From Clostridia bacterium (GTDB taxonomy: Bacteria; Bacillota; Clostridia; Oscillospirales; CAG-272), in NCBI GenBank assembly GCA_900768535.1, contig CAAGDE010000121.1, positions 1 to 27,916 on the forward strand: a DNA stretch of 27,916 bases, given 5' to 3'. The notes under the pieces are model-generated. The model made no database searches. It was not told the origin of the DNA and saw nothing but the letters and a program-made list of their open reading frames with translations. The first letter of the stretch is position 1. Every line of letters starts with the position of its first letter. Shown one piece after another: positions 14,547 to 21,478 of the stretch. The position numbers and the translations under genes were made by a program.

Positions 14547-17033
14547 TTACTTGGTTTGGGTTTCCTCGGTTGTCTCAACGGTGGTTGCATAGCCGCCGGC
14601 GTTGACGGTGAATCCGTTGCCGTGCCCGTTCACCCAATCCTCCAGCTGTTCTTTCAGCATTGCTTCAAAGGCGGATGCCTTCCAGCAGACGGTGCGCTCC
14701 AGCACGGCTGCAACGTAGGTGACGTCAATTTCCTTGCTCTGCGAGGTCCCGGAGGAGGAGCTGGTGTCCTTTTCCTTGCCGCTGAACTTTTCCAGGTTGC
14801 CGTTCTTGCGGTCGCTGCTCAGAATCCACTTGGAAAGCTCGGTTGTGGTGGTAAAGTCGCTGAACTCAAAGCCGTACTTGGTGGTAGCGCTCTGTTCCTG
14901 CAGCTCCTTCCACAGCTCCAGTCCGGTCTTGCCGTTCAGTTTACCAAAGGCTTCGGTTGCCTTGGTGTCGCGGTCATCGCCCGTGAACCGCAGGTAGCCG
15001 CCCCAAACGGCGTTGTCCTCATCCAGCTTCATCGGATTGACAATGACATATGCCGTTTTGTTGTCATTCAGAACCGCAGTGCTTCCCTCCGGACGGTCGG
15101 TTTTGCATTCCTCGGCGGTCTTCTTGGTGAACAGCCACCGGATCAGCTCTTCCCGGTCATCGTTTTCGTCCTTGGGCGTCACATAGGTTTTGGTTTTGGT
15201 GGAGAGTGCCGAATTGACTTGGCTCTTCATATCCTTCAGGATCGAGGCGGCGGCAGTGATGCGCAATTCGTCCTCTGCTTTTTCTGCCTTGGGGCTGGTC
15301 TTGTAGAACTCTTCAATGCCGTTTTCCTTGTCCTCATCGACGATGCCGAGGTTGACCAGGGCGGAGAGAATGAGGTTTTCCTTGAATTTTTCATCGCCAT
15401 CGACTCCGTCCGGAGCGGTGGAGAGAAGGAACTTGCGGGTTGCGTAGGTGTAGGTGGTTTTTCCGCTCTCTGTTTCCGAGCCCAGGTACATGACGGTGTA
15501 GATGCCGTCATCCTTCACGACAAACAGGTTCACGTTGCCGGCTTCTCTGGAGGAGCTGGTGATCCACGTCTTGACGGCTTCCGGCAGGGAAGCGGCGTCA
15601 TCGATCATCTTTTTCAGGTCTACGCTCTTGAGGGAGAGGATCTTGTCGGTGTTGCCGTCTGCTGCTTTATACCCGCCCGCCTTGGCGATATCAAGATACT
15701 CTTTTGCATCCGTACCTTTCTTCAGCGCGTAGGTGTAGGTGGTTTTTTCGACCTCTTTTTCGTCCTCAGTGACCGTTTTGTTGCCCTTTGCAAGGTAAAC
15801 AACGGTGTAATCCTCGCCGTCCACGGTGACCGTGTCAATGTCATTGGCTTTTCTGGAGGAGCTTGTGAGCCAATCTTTGACGGTGCCGGCGGCAATGTCT
15901 TCCGCGATCACTTCACTGTAGTAGTCCATGCCGAGCAGGGTCTTCAGGTTCTTGTTGAAGGTACCCTTGAGCAGGTTGACGATATCCTCGGCGGTTCTTC
16001 CGCTTTCGGTATAGTACTTGTTGTACAGCTCGGTGTAGCTCCCGGTCATGACATCCCGTGCAACCAGTTCCTTGAAGGCTTTAACGGACGCCGCCTGCTT
16101 CAGCTTCTCAGCCAGCGCGGCTTTGTCGGTGACGTCATAGGAAATATACTCGGTATTGTAGAAGTCCTCCATGTGGCTTGCAAGGTATGCGGCGAGCTTC
16201 TCTTCGTCCATCACACCGTCCTTGACCAGAGCGGCTTCCAGGCGGTTCTTCTGCTCCTCCTGCACCTTTTCGTACAGGACGGAGATGCGCATGGCTTCCT
16301 CAACGTCCGACTTGGCAACGTTCTTTCCGACATACTTGGTCAGGAATTCGTTGATGGAGGTGCTGCTGTCCGCACGGTAGTTCTTCTGCGAATAATTGGA
16401 GGAGGTGCTGATCAGCTTGGTGCTTGCCAGCGTGTTGGCAACGTTCTGCCAGAAGGAAATGTATTCCTCCGCGTTCTTTGCGGCATTCTTTTTCTCTTCC
16501 TTGGTCAGGGAAATGCCGAATTCCTCGGTATCGGCAAGAACGCTCAGCGCGGCGTAGTTCCGGAGCAGCTTCTGGTTGTCCGCATTGTCAAATGCGTTGC
16601 CGGGATAGTTGCGCAGATAGGTCTTGCAATCGCTCAGATAGCTGTCCACCTTGGCTGCATAACTGTTTGTTGTGCTGCTGCTTGAATAGAGGAAATAGTA
16701 TCCGTTGCTCAGATCGAACGCACCGGAGACCTGCGTGGAACCGTGCTTGAAGCCGTTGAGCCAGAGCAGTGCGGTGGCAACCCCTTCGGAAAGGGTGATG
16801 TTCCTGTTATTGAGACTGCCGCTGACAACCGTGGTCCTGCTGCGGAACACGCCGTTGCAGCTGAGTGCGCCGACAACGGTTCCGGCAACAATCAGGATCG
16901 CAAGAAAGCCGGCAACGGCAATTTTTGCGGCTTTTGTGAGCGGCTTACGGGACTTTTTTGCTTTCGGGGTTGCTTTTTGCGACTCAACCGGTGTGTCCAC
17001 GCGGCCGAGTCTGTTTCTGTTTCCTTTTCCCAT
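14547..17033 (-). CDS. Membrane-anchored SurA/PrsA-like (foldase-type) extracytoplasmic protein with repeats
   Basis: An 828-residue protein. A basic cytoplasmic N-terminus (about 1-36) precedes one transmembrane helix (37-58, KIAVAGFLAILIVAGTVVGAL), and the rest should be extracytoplasmic. The region about 150-345 is helical and resembles SurA-N/PrsA chaperone domains (for example LAAYLASHMEDFYNTEYISYD). Four later segments share a W-hydrophobic-x-S/T-S-x-R pattern (W388, W490, W633, W736). The first two also share a following YTVVYL or YTVMYL strand and TTYTYA. In clostridial parvulin-like foldases such segments form degenerate PpiC-like modules. Peptidyl-prolyl isomerase activity is not evident. 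The ATG at 17033 has AAGGAG upstream. It lies downstream of RNase J on the same strand with a TATAAT-rich gap of 87 bp. Role in secreted protein folding is inferred. Confidence 0.8.
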   Translation of the reverse strand: MGKGNRNRLGRVDTPVESQKATPKAKKSRKPLTKAAKIAVAGFLAILIVAGTVVGALSCNGVFRSRTTVVSGSLNNRNITLSEGVATALLWLNGFKHGSTQVSGAFDLSNGYYFLYSSSSTTNSYAAKVDSYLSDCKTYLRNYPGNAFDNADNQKLLRNYAALSVLADTEEFGISLTKEEKKNAAKNAEEYISFWQNVANTLASTKLISTSSNYSQKNYRADSSTSINEFLTKYVGKNVAKSDVEEAMRISVLYEKVQEEQKNRLEAALVKDGVMDEEKLAAYLASHMEDFYNTEYISYDVTDKAALAEKLKQAASVKAFKELVARDVMTGSYTELYNKYYTESGRTAEDIVNLLKGTFNKNLKTLLGMDYYSEVIAEDIAAGTVKDWLTSSSRKANDIDTVTVDGEDYTVVYLAKGNKTVTEDEKEVEKTTYTYALKKGTDAKEYLDIAKAGGYKAADGNTDKILSLKSVDLKKMIDDAASLPEAVKTWITSSSREAGNVNLFVVKDDGIYTVMYLGSETESGKTTYTYATRKFLLSTAPDGVDGDEKFKENLILSALVNLGIVDEDKENGIEEFYKTSPKAEKAEDELRITAAASILKDMKSQVNSALSTKTKTYVTPKDENDDREELIRWLFTKKTAEECKTDRPEGSTAVLNDNKTAYVIVNPMKLDEDNAVWGGYLRFTGDDRDTKATEAFGKLNGKTGLELWKELQEQSATTKYGFEFSDFTTTTELSKWILSSDRKNGNLEKFSGKEKDTSSSSGTSQSKEIDVTYVAAVLERTVCWKASAFEAMLKEQLEDWVNGHGNGFTVNAGGYATTVETTEETQTK

Positions 17034-17120
17034 GATGGATTTCTCCTTCTGATAAAAATTATATTACCGCTATTATACCTTCATTCTGTGAAGGAAGCGT
17101 GTAAATCATCTGAAAATGGG

Positions 17121-18812
17121 TCAAACATTCATGATGACCGGCAGGATCATCGGTTTCCGTTTGGTTTTGTTGTACAGGAACCGGGTCAGCTCGTCCTTGA
17201 CACGCTTTTTCAGCAGCATCCGGTCGGAGTTTTCCCAATCATCCAGAGCATCTGTCACAGCCTCCAGCGCAATCTGCTTGGCTTCCTCCATCAGCTCCTC
17301 CGCCTCGCGCACATAGACGAAGCCGCGGGATACGATGTCGGGACCGGAGATCAGCTGGCGGTTGTAGAAGTCCACGGTCGCCACCACAACAATCAGCCCG
17401 TCCTGTGCCAGGTGTCTGCGGTCGCGCAGGACGATGTTTCCGACGTCGCCCACGCCGTAGCCGTCCACCAGGACGCGTCCCGCCGGAACCGTCCCCGCCC
17501 AGTGTGCGCCGTTTGCATCGATCTCCAGCACTTTTCCGAGCTCGGAGAGGAAGATGTTGCGGTCACTCATACCCATGTAGCGCGCCAGGTCTCGGTTTGC
17601 CACCAGGTGCCGTGCCTCGCCGTGGATGGGCATGAAGTATTTCGGTTTTGTCAGCGCCTGCATCAGCTTCAGCTCCTCCTGGCAGGCGTGTCCGGAAACG
17701 TGAACCTCGACCACGGCATCGTGCAGGACCTCCACATCCTTGGCGGAAAGCTCGTTGATGATGCGCCCCACGTCCTTTTCGTTTCCGGGAATGGCGCTGG
17801 CGGAAAGCACCACCAGGTCATTGGAATCAAGCGAAACCTGTGCGTGGTCGGAAAACGCCATGCGGTAAAGCGCCGACATGGATTCTCCCTGGCTGCCGGT
17901 TGTAATCAGCGTCAGTTCGCTTGGCTTGTAGCGTTTGATCTCGTTGATATCGACCAGTACCCCTGCCGGAACCTTCATATATCCCAGCTCTATGGCGGCA
18001 CTGACGATGTTCAGCATACTTCTGCCCGTAATGGCGACCTTGCGCTTATGCCGCGCACTGGTATCGATGATCTGCTGAACACGGTGAACATTGGACGAGA
18101 ATGTTGCGATGATGATGCGTTTCTTCTCATGCGTTGAGAAGATATATTCGAGGGAGGCTCCCACCTTCTTTTCCGAGGGGGTATGACCGGGACGCTCTGC
18201 GTTTGTCGATTCGCACAGGAGCATCAGGACCCCCTCCCTGCCCAGCTCGCCGAGCCGCACGATGTCCATCATGGCGCCGTCGATCGGCGTGGTGTCGAGC
18301 TTGAAGTCGCCGGTGTGAACCAGTGTTCCCAGCGGGGTATGCAGGGCGATTGCGCAGGCGTCGGCGATGGAGTGGTTGACGTGAATGAATTCCGCGTCGA
18401 TTGCGCCGAGCTTGACATGATCGCCCGCCTTGACCACCCGCAAATCGGGCTTCCAGGGCAGGGTGTGCTCCTCCAGCTTGTTCTTGATGATCCCCAGCGT
18501 CAGCGGGGTTCCGAAGACGGGGGGATTGACGGTGCGGAGAACGTAGGGAATCGCGCCGATGTGATCCTCGTGTCCGTGCGTAAGCAGGATCCCGCGGATG
18601 CGGTCCTTGTTTGCCTCCAGGTAGGTGATATCGGGAATGACCAGGTCAATGCCCGGCATATCGTCATCGGGAAAGCCGAGACCGCAGTCAACGACGACCA
18701 GATCATTGTTGTATTCGATGACGGTCATGTTTTTGCCGATCTCGCCCAGCCCTCCGAGCGGAATGATGCGGATCTTCCCGGTCGGTTTTTCTTTTTTGGG
18801 TCTTCTTGCCAT
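17121..18812 (-). CDS. rnj: Ribonuclease J
   Basis: A 563-residue metallo-beta-lactamase/beta-CASP nuclease with 5'-3' exonuclease and endonuclease activity in RNA decay. The zinc motif HGHEDHIG is at 79-86, with further ligands in VNHSIAD and VHTGDFK. The beta-CASP part includes CESTNAERPG and ATFSSNVHRVQQI. The RMMBL part includes VHVSGHACQEELKLM and PKYFMPIHGEARHL. The C-terminal about 110 residues form the usual dimerisation domain. The ATG at 18812 follows GAAAGGA. The gene has its own consensus promoter at 18983-19011, giving a long leader of about 165 nt. The short basic N-terminal extension (ARRPKKEKPTGK) is common in this family. RNase J1 or J2 type cannot be told from one copy. Confidence 0.96.
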   Translation of the reverse strand: MARRPKKEKPTGKIRIIPLGGLGEIGKNMTVIEYNNDLVVVDCGLGFPDDDMPGIDLVIPDITYLEANKDRIRGILLTHGHEDHIGAIPYVLRTVNPPVFGTPLTLGIIKNKLEEHTLPWKPDLRVVKAGDHVKLGAIDAEFIHVNHSIADACAIALHTPLGTLVHTGDFKLDTTPIDGAMMDIVRLGELGREGVLMLLCESTNAERPGHTPSEKKVGASLEYIFSTHEKKRIIIATFSSNVHRVQQIIDTSARHKRKVAITGRSMLNIVSAAIELGYMKVPAGVLVDINEIKRYKPSELTLITTGSQGESMSALYRMAFSDHAQVSLDSNDLVVLSASAIPGNEKDVGRIINELSAKDVEVLHDAVVEVHVSGHACQEELKLMQALTKPKYFMPIHGEARHLVANRDLARYMGMSDRNIFLSELGKVLEIDANGAHWAGTVPAGRVLVDGYGVGDVGNIVLRDRRHLAQDGLIVVVATVDFYNRQLISGPDIVSRGFVYVREAEELMEEAKQIALEAVTDALDDWENSDRMLLKKRVKDELTRFLYNKTKRKPMILPVIMNV

Positions 18813-18982
18813 TGTAAATCCTTTCTGTTATTGTTGTGCACATTCCATGCGCAAATACCCTTTGCAGCCGGCTGACCACGCACATCGCCGTCCGGAAAGG
18901 GGTTCGTACTCTATGAGGTTCGCAAAACAGACAGGGCGCTCGTCCCGCTCCTGCCTGATAAACGGTCACATATCGTCTCTTT
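18813..18982 (-). promoter_or_regulatory. Long 5' leader of RNase J message
   Basis: The promoter at 18983-19011 implies a leader of about 165 nt before the ATG at 18812. A hairpin (18932-18938 with 18946-18953, one bulge) lies within it. No riboswitch class is recognised and no small gene is convincing. Confidence 0.5.
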
Positions 18983-19011
18983 ATTATACTCCGTTTTGCC
19001 GGAAAAGTCAA
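18983..19011 (-). promoter_or_regulatory. Sigma-A promoter of RNase J
   Basis: On the minus strand, TTGACT (19011-19006) and TATAAT (18988-18983) are separated by 17 bp, one base short of perfect consensus. Confidence 0.85.
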
Positions 19012-19045
19012 GGGGTTTTTGCTTTTTTTCTCTCCTGTGCGGAAT

Positions 19046-19309
19046 TCAGATCAGAAACCGGAGTGCAATCCCCACGGCAACCCCTGCCAGAAATGCGGCA
19101 ATCAGCCACAAAACACGTCTCCTTTTCGATGCCGTTCTGCGGACTCCGCCCCCGCTTTCCCGGAGAATCCGGTCTGCCTCCGAGAGGATGTCCTGTGTCT
19201 CCTGCCGCTCCGGACGAATGTCCCGCCGAAGGACAAAATATGCTTCGTCAAAATAGGGGCTGTTTCCCGTTCTGACCACAATCATCTGCTTTTGCGCTCC
19301 CTTGATCAT
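19046..19309 (-). CDS. Small tail-anchored membrane protein, unknown function
   Basis: An 87-residue protein. The N-terminal part (MIVVRTGNSPYFDEAYFVLRR) is followed by a charged helix, then a basic stretch (TASKRRR) and one C-terminal transmembrane helix (about 66-85) ending LRFLI, so most of it should be cytoplasmic. The open frame extends to 19624 but runs through promoters; GGAGC 10 bases before the ATG at 19309 fixes the start. It has a promoter at 19409-19437 and is divergent from the AbrB-like regulator. I recall similar short proteins beside AbrB genes in Clostridia but know no function. Confidence 0.78.
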   Translation of the reverse strand: MIKGAQKQMIVVRTGNSPYFDEAYFVLRRDIRPERQETQDILSEADRILRESGGGVRRTASKRRRVLWLIAAFLAGVAVGIALRFLI

Positions 19310-19408
19310 ATCATTATTGCTCCTTTTGTTTTTTTCGGAGTATTGACGGTATTTCCCTTCTTCAAGCGGAAAAAGTAAATCTGTGAACAAAATTCCTGAT
19401 AAAAGAAA

Positions 19409-19437
19409 ATTATATATATTTTTTGAAAATATTCCAA
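19409..19437 (-). promoter_or_regulatory. Promoter of the 87-residue membrane protein gene
   Basis: On the minus strand, TTGGAA (19437-19432) and TATAAT (19414-19409) are separated by 17 bp. It is back to back with the abrB promoter, with 17 bp between the two -35 boxes, in A+T-rich DNA. Confidence 0.7.
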
Positions 19438-19454
19438 AATTCACCAAAAGCGAC

Positions 19455-19483
19455 TTGACAAAAACGAAAAACAGGGCTATAAT
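19455..19483 (+). promoter_or_regulatory. Consensus sigma-A promoter of the AbrB-like gene
   Basis: TTGACA at 19455-19460 and TATAAT at 19478-19483 match the consensus exactly with a 17-bp spacer. The leader to the ATG at 19548 is about 58 nt. Confidence 0.9.
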
Positions 19484-19547
19484 TGTGGTAACGGTAGGAA
19501 ATATACCGAAAAACGGCACACGAAAACAGCGTAAAGGAGAGAAACCT

Positions 19548-19793
19548 ATGAAATCTACGGGAATGGTCAGAAAGGTGGACGAGCTGGGGAGAATCGTTCT
19601 GCCCGCTGAGATCAGACAGAACATGGATATCGAAACCCGTGACTCACTTGAAATCTATACGGACGGAGACCGCATCGTCCTGCAAAAGTACCATCCGGGC
19701 TGCATCTTCTGCATGAATGTGGACAACCTGGTCTACTTCAACCAAAAGCGCATCTGCCCCGACTGCCTGGCGAAGATCAAGGCGTTGGGGTGA
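19548..19793 (+). CDS. AbrB/MazE/SpoVT-family transition-state regulator
   Basis: An 81-residue DNA-binding protein. The N-terminal swapped-hairpin domain is clear (MKSTGMVRKVDELGRIVLPA, then EIRQNMDIETRDSLEIYTDG, about 1-50). A short C-terminal segment has two cysteine pairs (CIFC and CPDC) that could bind one zinc. AbrB proteins repress post-exponential genes and often themselves. AAAGGAGA lies before the ATG at 19548; the longer frame from 19383 runs through the promoter. It is divergent from the 87-residue protein gene, and the A+T-rich space between them is a likely binding site. The stop TGA (19791-19793) abuts the first bases of repeat element copy 2. Confidence 0.92.
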   Translation: MKSTGMVRKVDELGRIVLPAEIRQNMDIETRDSLEIYTDGDRIVLQKYHPGCIFCMNVDNLVYFNQKRICPDCLAKIKALG

Positions 19794-20022
19794 GACCTTG
19801 GGGCTCTGCCCCAAACCCTGCTTAAACCTTTCTTAAGGAGAAAGGTTTAAGAATCCAAAGACCTTGCCTGAGAAGGGCATACCCCCCAACCTACGCACCG
19901 AAAAGCTTCTTCGGTTTGTAAATTGGGGGGTATGCCCTTCTCAGGCAAGGTTCTTGGGGTTCTCAGACCCTTCTTCCCTAAGAAGGGTCTGAGCAGGGTT
20001 TGGGACAGAGTCCCAAGGTCTT
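19793..20022. repeat. Five-hairpin repeat element, copy 2
   Basis: The order of parts is the same as in copy 1. H1 is 19798-19814 (TTGGGGC/GCCCCAA), H2 19821-19851 (a 13-bp stem), H3 19861-19951 (a perfect 29-bp stem with an inner ACCGAA/TTCGGT hairpin in the loop), H4 19963-19992 (TCAGACCCTTCTT/AAGAAGGGTCTGA), and H5 20000-20016 (TTGGGAC/GTCCCAA). TGAGAAGGGCATACCCCC in the H3 arm is shared with copy 1, while the outer parts of both H3 arms differ in a matched way. It fills the space between converging genes ending at 19793 (+) and 20027 (-). Confidence 0.92.
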
Positions 20023-20026
20023 CCCC

Positions 20027-20788
20027 TCAACGCACCGATACCTCGCCGGAGGTGATGGGGAGGAGGGCGCCGGATGGCAGGCGGAGGAGGAGAGCGCCGT
20101 CCGGGCGGACGTCCTCGGCGATGCCGCGGGCGAGTTCTTCTCCGGAGCGAAGGATCCGCACCGGCTGTCCCAGTGTGCAGGAGTGCGCGCGGTATTCCGG
20201 GAGCCAGGCATCGGGGGGGGCGGACAGAAGGGTCTGCAGCTCCCGCACGCAGGCGGCGATGAGGTCGACCCGGCGGCAGGCGGTGTTCCCGAGGCTTCCG
20301 GCAATCCCGTCAAGCTCCGGGGGGAAGTCGATCGGGCGCAGATTGATTCCGACACCGATGATCAGTCCGTAGCGCGTCCCGATGACCGGAGCCTCGACGA
20401 GGATGCCGCAGACCTTGCGGTCGAGGTAGCGGAGATCGTTGACCCATTTGATGCGGGTGTCGCACCCCGTGGCGAGAAGAATTCCGCGTCGGACGGCAAC
20501 TCCGGCGGCACAGGTGACGTGCAGAACCGACTGCGGCGGAGCGGAGAGCGGCGTGAAGAAGGAAAAATAGACGCCGCTTCCGGCGGGGGAGAGAAACTGC
20601 CTGCCCAGCCTGCCCCTGCCGGCGGTCTGTTCGGCGGCGGCGAACAGCGCGGGGGCGGACAGACCGTCCACAAACGCGCGCCGGGCGTCCCCGTTGGTGG
20701 AGCCGGTCACCGCCGCTGCGTGAACCGTTTCGGGGGACGCATCGTCCAGTGCCGCACGGAGCGCATCGGTTGAAAAGATATCGTTCAT
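20027..20788 (-). CDS. birA: Biotin-[acetyl-CoA carboxylase] ligase
   Basis: A 253-residue enzyme that activates biotin with ATP and attaches it to biotin carboxyl carrier proteins. Motifs are TGSTNGDARR (28-37), the biotinyl-AMP loop AGRGRLGRQFLSP (56-68), KWVNDLRYLDRKVCGILVE (114-132) and IGVGINL (144-150), followed by the small C-terminal domain. It lacks the N-terminal helix-turn-helix of bifunctional BirA, so it should not be a repressor. AGGTGA precedes the ATG at 20788; the longer frame to 21412 is the antisense of the neighbouring gene. It is divergent from the pseudouridine synthase gene with only 27 bp between start codons, so the two ribosome-binding sites lie side by side. Confidence 0.92.
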   Translation of the reverse strand: MNDIFSTDALRAALDDASPETVHAAAVTGSTNGDARRAFVDGLSAPALFAAAEQTAGRGRLGRQFLSPAGSGVYFSFFTPLSAPPQSVLHVTCAAGVAVRRGILLATGCDTRIKWVNDLRYLDRKVCGILVEAPVIGTRYGLIIGVGINLRPIDFPPELDGIAGSLGNTACRRVDLIAACVRELQTLLSAPPDAWLPEYRAHSCTLGQPVRILRSGEELARGIAEDVRPDGALLLRLPSGALLPITSGEVSVR

Positions 20789-20815
20789 GAAAATCACCTT
20801 TCGGAGGAAAACAGA

Positions 20816-21478
20816 ATGGAGTGTCTGATCTGCAATGCGGATTATCTGGTCACGGTCAAACCGCCGGAGCTTTGCTGTGAGGAAACAGCGGACGGGCGGG
20901 GACTGTGCAATCGGCTCCGGGCGGAATATCCGGGCTTTCTCGCGCCGGTCTGGCGCTTGGATCGCGGCGTTGGCGGGGTCATCCTGTACGCGCGCACGCC
21001 GGACGCGGCAGCGTTTTTCTCGGCGTTTGTCCGTGATCATGCACTGGAAAAGGAGTATGTTGCCGTGCTGTGCGGCGTGCCCGGCAGTGAGACCGGGGAA
21101 ATGCGCGATCTGCTGTATTTTGACCGCGCAAAGAACAAATCCTATGTGGTGGAACGACCGCGCCGGGGCGTGAAGGAAGCCGTGCTTTCCTACCGCGTCC
21201 TGCGGCAGTGGACGGACGGCGGAACCGGACAGCCCCGGTGTGCGGTGGCAATCCGGCTGGGGACAGGAAGAACGCATCAGATCCGGGTGCAGTTCTCCTC
21301 GCGGGGACTGCCGCTGCTGGGAGACCGGCGCTACGGCGGCGCGGCGGATCCCTCGCGCTCCGGAATCGCACTCTGGTGCCGCTCGGTCAGTCTGCCGGCA
21401 TACCGGGCGCATCCGGCGGTGCGGGCGGAATCGGAATGTCCGTTTTTGAAGGGAGTGATGGATGATGTGGATGGATGA
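20816..21478 (+). CDS. RluA-family RNA pseudouridine synthase
   Basis: A 220-residue enzyme that isomerises uridines in rRNA or tRNA. The catalytic aspartate is D49 in VWRLDRGVGGVILYAR, a variant of the usual HRLDRxTSG. The second family motif is IRLGTGRTHQIRVQFSSRGLPL with GDRRYGG near the C-terminus. There is no S4 domain, and the protein is shorter than RluD-type enzymes. GGAGG lies eight bases before the ATG at 20816. Its stop overlaps the start of the GH13 gene by 17 bp, so the two are translationally coupled. The target RNA cannot be told from sequence. Confidence 0.9.
   Translation: MECLICNADYLVTVKPPELCCEETADGRGLCNRLRAEYPGFLAPVWRLDRGVGGVILYARTPDAAAFFSAFVRDHALEKEYVAVLCGVPGSETGEMRDLLYFDRAKNKSYVVERPRRGVKEAVLSYRVLRQWTDGGTGQPRCAVAIRLGTGRTHQIRVQFSSRGLPLLGDRRYGGAADPSRSGIALWCRSVSLPAYRAHPAVRAESECPFLKGVMDDVDG

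Noticed and set aside
14421..16685. Long plus-strand reading frame of 754 codons
   Set aside because: Antisense to the foldase-like gene; valine- and leucine-rich composition without domains or ribosome-binding site.
16743..18137. Plus-strand frame of 464 codons
   Set aside because: Antisense to RNase J and the foldase-like gene start.
13570..20022. CRISPR array or insertion sequence for the repeated hairpin elements
   Set aside because: There are no regularly spaced short repeats with spacers, and no transposase gene lies within the elements.
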